Below are positions 49,719 through 59,526 of a stretch of DNA of 64,000 bases, one piece after another (the first letter of the stretch is position 1; each line of letters starts with the position of its first letter). Origin of the DNA: Globodera rostochiensis (lineage: Eukaryota > Nematoda > Chromadorea > Rhabditida > Heteroderidae); NCBI GenBank assembly GCA_018350325.1, contig JAEVLN010000015.1, positions 1,508,008-1,572,007 of the forward strand. The letters are read 5' to 3'. A program made the translations under genes and the position numbers. The notes under the pieces are model-generated. The model was not told where the DNA came from. It saw nothing but the letters and a program-made list of their open reading frames with translations, and searched no databases.

Positions 49719-51311
49719 ATGCAATCGATGAAACTGTTGCGCGAACTCAATGCATATTCGAGCGGAACCTGTAGGTCGTCGCGAACAGTCCGATGCCAAG
49801 CTGAAGATGAACCACCGAAGGAGGGGGGGCAATGGGAAACTGATCAAACTGCTGATCAAATTCCCATCGAAGTTCACATTTACCCGGGGGCAATTGAGCG
49901 GAACTCTGCCGATGAGGAGAAGGAAGAGGAGAAGCATAACGAACATGACGATGCTGGAGATGAATCTGAGGAGGAGCATGAAAGTCAAGGTCGGAAATGT
50001 TTTGGTGAGCAGCGTGTAACAGAACATTTTCAGCAGGTTCAGTAGAGCCGCCCTCTGCGGAACAAATTCAACGGTGGCGCCGGCGGCGGATGTTCCCAAA
50101 CGAAGTAACGGGGGGCCATCGAATTTCAATTTCTGCTTTTTCTGGAGGGTTTTAAACACGACCGATTTCGGATTTCGGGGCCTCAAAATGTGCCGGTCCG
50201 GGTTTGGTCCGTCCCTCCATCCGTGCCGTGCCGTTTAGGTGATCAACGACATCTGCGGTTTTGTCTGCTTCGCCGAGGGCAATAGGCTTTACACGCTGAA
50301 CCGCCTATTTGTTGCATTGTTGGAGCCCAAGCGGAAGCTGTGCCTGGCGGTGGTATAAGCGCAATTTGCATCGTAAATTAATTGCAACAAAATTTTAAGT
50401 TTCTGAAAAGGGTGGAGGACACGCGACAGAAGTTGGACCAGACCATTCAGGTGGGGGCGGCAAAGGCCAAAAACAATTGGACATTCAAATTGAATTGCGC
50501 GTTAATCTTCGAACTTTAACCAAACGGAGAAATTGCCTCGGGGCTAAATTGGCATAATCGGCCACCCTCAGGCAACTTAAAGGAACCCTCAGGCAACTTA
50601 AAGGAACCCTCAGGCAACTTAAAGGAACCCTCAGGCAACTTAAAGGAACCCTCAGGCAACTTAAAGGAACCCTCAGGCAACTTAAAGGAACCCTCAGGCA
50701 ACTTAAAGGAACCCTCAGGCAACTTAAAGGAACCCTCAGGCAACTTAAAGGAACCCTCAGGCAACTTAAAGGAACCCTCAGGCAACTTAAAGGAACCCTC
50801 AGGCAACTTAAAGGAACCCTCAGGCAACTTAAAGGAACCCTCAGGCAACTTAAAGGAACCCTCAGGCAACTTAAAGGAACCCTCAGGCAACTTAAAGGAA
50901 CCCTCAGGCAACTTAAAGGAACCCTCAGGCAACTTAAAGGAACCCTCAGGCAACTTAAAGGAACCCTCAGGCAACTTAAAGGAACCCTCAGGCAACTTAA
51001 AGGAACCCTCAGGCAACTTAAAGGAACCCTCAGGCAACTTAAGGAAATGAACGAACGCCGTCGCCATGTCGCGCAGCTGACCGAACACATTGGGACGATA
51101 AACGCAAGGTTGGCCGACATGGGCAACCACGTGAGAAGATTTTGATGGACATTTTGGGGATTTGTGAGGACTTTTTGCTCAGTTGGCCAATTTGGACGCC
51201 CAAATTGTGGACAATCACTCGAAGTTGGACGATTTGCAGCGACGAATTGCGGCAATGAAAGCGCCGACGCGAAACGCCGGAGGCGAAGAAAGAGAAAATG
51301 GAGGCAAATGA
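49719..51311 (+). CDS. Acidic/coiled-coil protein with a heptad repeat array
   Basis: I do not recognise the family. Exons 49719-49770, 49801-49989, 50034-50104, 50239-50352, 50418-50500, a variable exon ending at 51130, and 51183-51311 keep frame. The N-terminal third is very acidic (DEEKEEEKHNEHDDAGDESE). The middle is basic then globular-looking (RWRRRRMFPNEVINDICGFV; LYTLNRLFVALLEPKRKLCL). The C-terminal third is a coiled coil (DTRQKLDQTIQ; EMNERRRHVAQLTEHIGTIN; LDAQIVDNHSKLDDLQRRIA). The 3' splice site of the sixth exon is ambiguous because a 21-bp tandem array repeats it. With the first acceptor (exon start 50572) the protein has about 398 residues, including 22 copies of the heptad QLKGTLR; with the last (51034) it has 244. 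The first gives a 71-base intron, the usual size here. It is probably cytosolic or nuclear. Confidence 0.62.
50569..51033 (+). repeat. 21-bp tandem array of splice-acceptor/heptad units
   Basis: Twenty-two uninterrupted identical 21-base units (CAGGCAACTTAAAGGAACCC plus T) start at 50569 and are followed by a diverged final copy at 51031 that runs into unique coding sequence. Each unit contains CCCTCAG, a good 3' splice site. Read in the frame of the downstream exon each unit encodes seven residues, QLKGTLR. Four of six reading frames are open through the array, which creates long false frames on the minus strand. Confidence 0.95.
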
Positions 51312-53464
51312 TGGAAATGCGCCGGTTGAGAAAGAAAGTCTGAGGAGAAAATGAAAAAGTGACAGCTGAATTGGACAATAAAAGCCTTTGAAAAGCCAAT
51401 GGAATCGAATCGATTTGAGACGCAAATTCGGCGAATGCTTTTACCCGCATTTATTCATTCATTCATTAATATGCAGAGATATGCACAGGTTCCGCCAGTT
51501 GGGCACGTTCGCCCAACAAACGATCCATCCATCCAAATCCCCCCCCCTTTTACCCCCCCCCCCTCTTTTTTTACCCCCCCCCCTTTCCCCCCCCCCCTTT
51601 AGCCCCCCCCCCTCCCCTCCCCCCCCCCCCTCCCCTCCCCTCCCCCTTTACCCCCCCCCTTCCCCCCCCCCTTTAGCCCCCCCCTCCCCTCCCCCCCCCT
51701 CCCCTCCCCTCCCCCTTTACCCCCCCCTTCCCCCCCCCCTTTAGCCCCCCCCCTCCCCTCCCCCTTTACCCCCCCCCCCCGCCTTCCTCCACCCGCGCAT
51801 ATTCCCCCCACCCCCACCCCCACCCCCACCCCCGCCTCCCTTCGACCCCCGAAAAAAGAAGCGATTCGCGGAATGTTCCCCGAGGGGTGTAGGTAACTGT
51901 GGGGGTGGGTGAGGGTGGAGGTAAAAGATCGGTGGTGGGTATGACGGCAGTCAGTATGCCCGGGGGTTGATTGATCACTTCGCCCCCCCCCTCCCCCCTC
52001 CCCCACCCTTTGCCCAATTAGTTTCTCTCCATCATTTTATTGCCATTATTGGCTCTTCTTATCAAGGCGTATGCGAGGGAGGGCAGCAGATAGATAGATG
52101 ATGTTTGCTGCTGCACTTTCATCACTTTTGAGGAGTCCATCGCCCCCCCCCCACCCTCTGCCCCCCGTCCCCCCCCCTCCCCCCTCCGCCGCATGTGAAA
52201 CTTTGTGTCCAATTTTTCCTTACCAAAAATACGATCAAAACTTCATAATAATATAACCCAAACAGCACACCTTATTTTGATCGGGCAGTGTCTTCTTATC
52301 CATTCCGTCAATTTTAGAAACCAATCCCCGAAAAGAAAAAGGCATTCATTGAGCAGTGCTTTCTTCAAAATCTATCAAAATGATTAATTGATAACAATTT
52401 GACCGCCGGGAAAAGCTTTGACTTCCCAAAGCATACGATGCTCAGAGTACGGTATCTGCTTGAAAAGTTTGAAAAAGCGTTTTGAATGAATGGCGGGAGA
52501 ATGAATCGCCGGGGGGGGGGGGGGGGGTCCGTTCCATGGAATATGGACTCTGAGCCTCCGTCAGCCCTTCCCCTTATCATTTGTCTTGTCGCATTTTCCG
52601 ATTATGGCCACAGCCACCGAACACATTACCCCCGGGGGGTGCGGAAATGGGCTCAAGTCTTGGCGGGACATTTTTCGGGATTTTTCCCGGCAATTCGGGC
52701 GGGCGGAATTTGGAACGTCGGGGCTAGTTTTGTTTTCTAAATGGGCCTTTTCTGTCTGAATGTAATTAATGTAATTGTTCGTTCAAAGACTCTTTAAATG
52801 TTTTATGTCCCGCAAAGCAAAGAATGGGCACAGCCAACGCACATAAATTTTCGGGAGTGAATCGACGGGAGGGAATAGGCAGGCGATGATTTTATTCGAG
52901 AATGCCATAAATTATAAAACATTCAACGACTGTCTCAGAGAGTCCATTCCCCGGCAATCGAATCGATAGGAAATGTTTTGGGCCCCGAGGGCCGGGGGTT
53001 GTAAGACCCACAGACCCCCCCCCCCCCGGCGATGAATGAGCGATCATTTCGGTCGTTCTGCGTGCGCGATGAGCTCTCATTCGATTCGTTCATTCCCTCC
53101 CCCCCCCTTCCTCCCGCCCGCCCATCGATCATCCAATCCATCCAATCGCCAACCCCCAAACTGACCAATGAATCCAACCCCCCCCCTCCCCCAAATCAGT
53201 TCCGGAAAGTGCATTATTCGCGTTGTTAACCCCTTAAATCGCACAATTTATTTAATGAAATGTTTACATTTTTTGTGCGAACTTTGTGGTTGGCTTTTGT
53301 GCTTTTGCGTTGTTGAAAGTGTTCTTTTCAGAGGATTCATTTCAGTTAAACGCGGATCATTTCGCGCATTCTTCACAACAAGTTCCAAAAGTTCGAATTG
53401 ATCGTTCTGTCCCTTTCGGCCCTTCCGTTTTTGGCATAACCTTCCCACCCCCCCCCCCACCTCC
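51312..53464. other. C-rich intergenic region
   Basis: 2.15 kb between the coiled-coil gene and the nuclear receptor, both on the plus strand. It starts with a pyrimidine-only minisatellite (listed separately) and continues with C or G runs near 51979, 52142, 52172, 52511, 53017, 53098 and 53446. No exon was supported; proline- and glycine-rich frames here come from the runs. Confidence 0.4.
51541..51780. repeat. C/T-only minisatellite, triplex or i-motif prone
   Basis: About 240 bases are almost wholly C and T on the plus strand, with repeated CCCCTTTA(G)CCCC, CCCTCCCCTCC and CCCTTCCCC units. The complementary strand is G-rich with very many runs of four or more G. No coding role is supported. 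Confidence 0.85.
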
Positions 53465-56400
53465 ATGGAGCATCACCAGCAGGTGCCGTCAACTCCTGCA
53501 CATGTCGACCATTCTATGCATGGGCAAGTGCCCTTCGGCCCCTCCAGCGTCGGCTGCTGCCCCCAGCAGAACGAATGCGTCCACCCGACGACCGCCAACG
53601 GATTTGGCCACACAACGGCGCCCAACCCGCAGAAACACTCGGCCAACGCGGAGAAGCCGGCTAATTTGCTCCGTGGGTTTTAGCCAAACGTCCCCAACCC
53701 CCCCCCCTTTTTGACGAGTCTTAGCCGAACGTCCCCAACCCCCCCCCCCCTTTGACGATTTTTAGCCGAACGTCCCCAACCCCCCCCCCCTTTGACGAGT
53801 TTTAGCCGAACGTCCCCAACCCCCCCCCCCTTTGACGAGTTTTAGCCGAACGTCCCCAACCCAACCCCCTCCCCTTTGACGATTTTTAGCCGAACGTCCC
53901 CAACCCCCCTCCCCTTTGACGAGTTTTAGCCGAACGTCCCCAACCCCCCCCCCCTTTGACGAGTTTTAGCCGAACGTCCCCAACCCAACCCCCTCCCCTT
54001 TGACGATTTTTAGCCGAACGTCCCCAACCCCCCCCCCCCCTCTCCTTCCTCCTTAAATACCCTCCGCCCGTCGCAGGGGTCAAATCGTTGGACAGCTGCC
54101 GCGTGTGCGGAGACGGGCCCGCCCGGATGCATTACGGAGTGCCCACCTGCTTCGGCTGCAAAGGCTTCTTCAGAAGGTGGTGACTGACTGACTGCTGGCA
54201 GGACATAAACTCAAATATTACACATAAAACCAGTCTCTTCCGTCACAACCGAAGCATCTGTTAACCCCTTTTCCCATTCCCGCGCAGGACATTGAAGCGG
54301 ACGAAGGAGTACAGTTGCCGGTACAGCGGTAACTGCGTTGTGGACAGATGTAAGCGAAGAGTGAGTTGAACAAATTGAGTATATTTTGGGGAAATCAAAC
54401 GGCACAAAAAAGCGTTTCGCCAATATTTGTGCCATTTTTGAAGATGAACGCAATTCCTGTCGCTTTTGTCGTTTCAAACGCTGTCTTGAGGTCGGCATGG
54501 ACCCGAAGGCGGTACGACCGGACAGAGACGCGGCCGGCAGAACTCACCCAATCCGGAGGCGCCTGCCGAGGTTCGGCAAATATTTCCCTTTAGGGGAATT
54601 TGTAATTAAAGCAAAAACTTACTGAAGGAATGCTTTGCTTGGCGCCAACGGCGAACTGTCTCTGGGCGAACATGAAGTTGCGGAGGCGGGCACCACCGGC
54701 ACGGACGAATGGATGCGCAAACTTCCGGTGGCAAATGTTTTCTAATTTGGCAAAGTTTCCGTTTATTCATTAATTGGTCAGGTGGAAATGCGAACTTTGC
54801 TCATCCAAATCATGAACATTGACGCGACGGTTTGACTTTTACACGAAATTTTAAATCGAAAACCCAAAACATTTCGCCAAAGGTTGCGCATGGCGACGCC
54901 AACGACAAAGGCCCCAAAGACATTTACCCGTTGCCATTCCATTCCATGCGGCAGATGTTGGAGGATCCGGGCTGTTTGGACGGGAAACGGACTGAAGTCT
55001 GTGGGGGAGGGACTGATTTACAATAAACCAATGGGAACATTTACAGTAATCGATCAGTCTGGTTACAGTAAAACATCCTTCAGATACGGTACGAGCCTTA
55101 CCGACAGGTGGAGCCCGATGAGCTTACGGTAAAGCAATTGCCAAAAAATTGCCACTTCCATTTCTATTCAATTTTTCAGGCATTGGCCCACCGTCGACTG
55201 GTGGCCACCGTGGACACAATTGAACATTTTTGCGCTTTGATGGACCTTCACAACATCAGAGACCGGGTTAGGCTTAGAGAAAGGCATAAAAGGGCATTCA
55301 AACATTATTTGAATATTTTCTTTGGCCATTTGTCTTGGCCACTCTGTCAACATTTGCCAATTCAATCGCCGTTTTCAGCTGTCATTAGTGAAGGCGGCGT
55401 TCGCCCCTCTGACTTTGTTCTGCGCCGTCTCTTCCACTGCGCGGGTAAAGGACAATTCGAAATTTCGAATTACCCCCTACTTTCTTCGCTAATTTGTAAG
55501 TCCCCCCCCCCGCCCACTTCAGGTCACTCGCAACCGCGACATCCTTTGCCTCTGCAACTTCGGCTACGTGCCCCGGGGGGCCCATCTCAGCTACGCCGAG
55601 CCATAGTTAATTATTGTTTCATAATCCGTTTGTACAAATTGAACATTTGTCCTTAGTCACTTCGCCAACCGATTGGTGGACAGATCGTTGGACGAACTGG
55701 TGGAGCCGTTCAGGACGTTCAACTTCAAAGAGCAGGAAATTGTGTTGATGAAGGCCATCGTCGTGCTTAACCCATGTGGGGGACAAATTCCATATTTTCA
55801 GCAGAAAGAATAAAGGCCAACGGCTTTTTCAGATTTGCCAAATTTGTCGGCAGAAGCTGCAGAACAGGTGGCCGATTTCAGAGACCGCATTCAGGTGCTG
55901 CAATTTGTTTTCTTTTGCAAAAGAATTCTTTCAATTTGACAGGAAACTCTTTATAATGTCGTGAGGGAAAGCCACCCGAAGGAAGTCGCCTCGTCCCGCT
56001 TCGGCAATTTGCTGTTGTTCTTGCCCAATATTATGGTATTGATCACTCGCGGACGTTCAAAGAGGACCCGCCCCTTCAGCTGATCAGCTCCATAATGACG
56101 GAGAATCTGCAGTTTATCCAATCCTTTGGACACAAACAAATTGGGCCTTTGCTCAACGAGCTGTTGGAGGAGGACATTGACGGGGCGGACGAAGCGGGCT
56201 CGGCCATGGACGAGTGCGGGGGCGGAGCCCTCTCGAGCGAGGAGGTGGGCCAACCTTAAAATTGGGACAATTTGCACCGCACTCCCTGACAAATAGTCTA
56301 AACAGTTCATGCCAAATTCAGTCGATGCGACACTCCCAGTCGACGAGTTCGATCTGTTCGGTGACGAGCTCGGCCACCACCAGTGGCGAGCTTTTCTGGC

Positions 56401-57443
56401 AGCACATCCCTCAACAGCAAAGCACCGCTCTCCAACGACAGTTCTCTGAAGGACAGCTGGTGGACATACGGTAGCGTTATACAAAGGGGTACGGTAGTGA
56501 TTAACCACGGCAGGCACAACGATAGTGAGGGTCCGTGGGATTGTCTATAAAAATGGAATGCCAAAAATTATTTGAGTACGGAGCAGCTGAATTCGCGAGG
56601 GTTGGTGCCCCAGCAGATGAGCCAGAACGACTCGGACCCGGACTACAACACGACGCTGACGGCGGAGACGCTGAAGCAGGCCATCCAGCAGCAACAAATG
56701 GAGGTTCGTCGCCATTCAACAGCAGAAGGGACTGGAGATGGTAACATCTGGTCGGTAACTTCCCCAACTTTAGGTGGACTCGCCGGGCGAACAGGGCCAA
56801 AAAGCCCAATTCTTCATTGACCCATGCGCCCCGCACAGTCACAGTCTGCCGCTGCCCCAACACCAACGGAACCCTTCGTCCACCACGCTGGCATCAACAA
56901 AGTGCCAATCCAACCTCTTCAAGCAGTACCCCCCCCCCGTTTATAGGCATGTGTTCACCGTAGAAAAAGCTTTTGTTCTGGGCCCTCCATCCCAGCTCCA
57001 ACTGTCCGTCGGTGGCGGATCCGCGCCTGACTTCAGCACGCAGCAGCAACAGCAGTCGCCATTTTCTCATTTCTGTGCCATTCCCTCCCTGAACAACTGC
57101 AACAGTCCGTTGGTGTCGTCGTCCTCGTCCCCGTCCATGCAGCAGAAGCAGCAGCTGCAGCACAACCACCAGCGACAGCAGCAGATGACAACATCGGCAA
57201 TGAAATGCACACCCATTGAGGTACAATTGAAATGAACGATCCGCGAACCAAATTCTCGACATTGAAACGTGTTCAACTCGAGCCCCGACTTTTACTGTTC
57301 AGGAAGAATGCGGTGATCTGCTGGGAGGGGCGGGCATTTTCGTGCTCGGCGGCGGAATTATGCCCCCACAGCACTCAAACGACGGCAACGGCTTCAACGC
57401 CCGCGGCATGGGACTGATCAGCAAATCCCAATCATATCCGTGA
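53465..57443 (+). CDS. Nuclear hormone receptor (HNF4-like/supplementary type)
   Basis: This is a zinc-finger transcription factor. Exons 53465-53672, 54077-54176, 54288-54349 and 54444 onward join in frame and encode a His/Gln/Pro-rich N-terminus and the DNA-binding domain: [37 protein letters not shown] and [20 protein letters not shown]. All eight zinc cysteines are present and the P-box is CFGCKG. It is followed by the conserved extension [14 protein letters not shown]. The ligand-binding domain is spread over 54780-56230 ([90 protein letters not shown]). It resembles the expanded nematode receptors derived from HNF4. A long Gln/Ser-rich tail (56570-57440) follows and ends in SKSQSYP. Intron 1 carries a minisatellite. 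I did not resolve all LBD joins. Confidence 0.88.
53679..54045. repeat. 40-41-bp minisatellite in the receptor's first intron
   Basis: About nine units of 40-41 bases (TTTTAGCCGAACGTCCCCAA, a C run of 7-12, then TTTGACGA) fill most of intron 1 (53673-54076). The first unit, with CAAACG in place of CGAACG, begins only a few bases after the exon end, so the array grew directly from the 5' splice-site flank. Two units have AACCCAACCCC in place of the pure C run. Confidence 0.9.
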
Positions 57444-57790
57444 GAACGGCACTCATTATGAAATATGTTTATGTCTTTCGCCATCCTTTTGGCTACGGTT
57501 TTCCGCGTTTCTAAACCAAATCAAAAGACTGCATTTTTTTTACATGTACAGCCTGAAAACGTTGAAATTGTTGTGACACTTTTATAATTTTATGCATAAA
57601 ACGACCGCTCGTTCAGCTTAGCCACAATGGCCACCAACGCTTTGGCAGGCGAAACTGAACACGCGCCCCCACAACAGCAATTTGGACAGAGATGAAAGAA
57701 AGCGACCGGCCGACCAACCGCGGACAAAGTCCCATTGACAAAATGTCCCCCAATGGGAAATCGTTTCTCTCATTATACAATATATTCAAT

Positions 57791-57900
57791 GATAATTTAA
57801 ATTTAGCAAAAGATAACAATTAATTCTTTGCATTGGCAATATGTGTTGGCAACAATTAATGCATTTAAAAAAAGCCAAAAGGGACATAAATGGAGGGGGG
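57791..57900 (+). repeat. Direct repeat, copy 1
   Basis: About 110 bases that match 59379-59478 at roughly nine positions in ten by eye. Shared core: GGCAATATGTGTTGGCAACA and ATTAATGCATTTAAAAAAAG. Ends in ATAAATGG plus a G run in both copies. Confidence 0.85.
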
Positions 57901-59378
57901 GGGGGGGGGGGGGGGAATAGAGCACATCCCTGGTCCATACGGTCCGCACAACGAAGTCGTTGTGCATGTTTGGCGCTTTTTACGGGCCAAGGAACAATCC
58001 CTACTCAAAATAGGCATTTTTTTGCAAACATATTGGAAAATAGATCACATTAGAGATCCCCATTCTTTAGGATCCAAAAGAGCGTTTAAAATTTTGCATT
58101 TCTTCTGTGATTATCTGTCCAAATTTCTGCAATGCGCCGTACTGTTCACGAAGGGGCCTCAGCTGCCCAAGCGGAGAAAGAGGCGGGCAAGGTTTCAAAT
58201 AGTGCTGAATGGGGGCGAAATTTCCGGGGGGGGCATCTAAAAAAGTCAATTTCTAGGGTGCATTTTGGGTTTTATGCATTTTTTTAAGCAGTTTTTCCAA
58301 AAAAGTGATTTAGAGCGGCGGGCAGAAACCGGCGATATTCGAATCTGTGCAGAAAAAGGCCGCCGGGGACACCAAAAATGACGCTGAAAGGGCCGAAGGA
58401 GGGAACGGTGCCGTTGGGAGTGACGACAAATTGGAGGTCCGAAATTACTTATGAAACAGAGGAGGGGCTGGGCTTCTGGCAAAATTACTCCAGTAAAAAG
58501 CGGGGAAAGAATTGATTGATTGCACAAAAAACGGTTTCCGGATTGGATCCGACAATACTTCGCATTTTTATGAATTTTTGAAATTTGGCTTAAAAACATT
58601 CTTTTTCACCAATTTTCGCGTCGTCCTTAAGTAAATTTGCCAAAATTAGCCTTTAGAGGGCACAACATATACAAGTGTATTTAGGACCCCGCAACTGACG
58701 ACTACGGCTTCGGGATCGATGTTGAGCTGCCGGCCTGGTGGTGATCGCATCCTCAGATTTATTTTTGCCCCTTTTTGTCTCACATTTCGGGGGTTGACAC
58801 CCAGGTGGCAGTCTATTTCTCTAAAGTTTACCAGGGCGGCTGCCTCCGTTTGGGGCGGGCCCTGGTGCGACTTAATCTTCTCTCCAACCGCCAGGGTGTC
58901 GGTCCTTCCACTCCCCCCCCCCCCCCCCCGACATATATATTTGTAGCCGGTGCCACCCCACGGGTGGTGCCGGTGGGCCGGAGTGGTAAAATTTGTTGAA
59001 ATAAAATTTATAAAACCACAATGTGCACTAACAGATTTGGTGTCGTTAGCTGGCTATCAACCATTGCAGCTTTTCCAAACTTGACACCCTTGAAGTATTT
59101 CGACACAAAAAGTTCGGGCAGTATTAGGTTTATCGCGCACACGCATCCGGTTACCCATAGCAAACTTTGGCTGGATTCCGGGTCAGTGATTGGGACCATC
59201 TAGTATGTGTACATACCAGGGATGTAACCGGATGCCAAAAATTGGAAGGGAGCTTTGGGTTCTACCTCTTCGGATGTCCCTATGAAATTAGCCTATGCCA
59301 ACAAATTATCTTCCTCCTCCGATGCCCCGGCCTTTGTCCAGTGGAATCATAAGTAGTTTTATTCTTCCATAAATAAAC

Positions 59379-59478
59379 GATAATTTAGCAAAAGATCACA
59401 ATTAATTTTTTGCAGTGGCAATATGTGTTGGCAACAATTAATGCATTTAAAAAAAGCAAAAGGGCATAAATGGGGGGA
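59379..59478 (+). repeat. Direct repeat, copy 2
   Basis: About 100 bases matching copy 1 at 57791-57900, in the same orientation, 49 bases beyond the gcdh stop codon. It begins GATAATTTAGCAAAAGAT and ends ATAAATGGGGGG. It may be part of the gcdh 3' end. Confidence 0.85.
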
Positions 59479-59526
59479 AGGGGGTCTTTCGTCCCAACTA
59501 ATCGCGTAGTGTCCGTCCATCCAATA

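Larger units (their letters stand above)
57444..59526. other. Convergent region with a 1.6-kb stretch between direct repeats
   Basis: 2.1 kb between the nuclear receptor (+) and gcdh (-). Two direct repeats (listed separately) bracket 57901-59378. The enclosed DNA has a G run of 19 bases at about 57896, a C run at about 58912-58929 and a 116-codon open frame (57890-58240, +) with no recognisable domain. I saw no transposase, reverse transcriptase or terminal inverted repeat. Confidence 0.4.

Noticed and set aside
49539..50186. 215-codon minus-strand frame with hydrophobic stretches.
   Set aside because: It lies opposite the acidic and Lys/Glu-rich exons of the plus-strand coiled-coil gene, whose joins keep phase. 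Hydrophobic runs are the expected antisense of GAG/GAA codons.
50485..51450. 321-codon minus-strand frame with 22 copies of a seven-residue repeat (LSCLRVP).
   Set aside because: It is the reverse side of the 21-bp array. Several frames are open simply because the unit length is a multiple of three, and the plus strand has spliced exons on both sides.
51388..51744. Proline-rich open frames in the C-rich tract.
   Set aside because: They are translations of C runs with no splice support, start context or similarity.
57890..58240. 116-codon plus-strand frame between the direct repeats.
   Set aside because: It starts in a G run, has no recognisable domain and no splice context. It is kept only as part of the repeat-flanked segment.
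59008..59203. Overlapping 60-63-codon frames on both strands near the gcdh 3' end.
   Set aside because: Short, no domain, no splice partner; probably chance frames inside the repeat-flanked segment.
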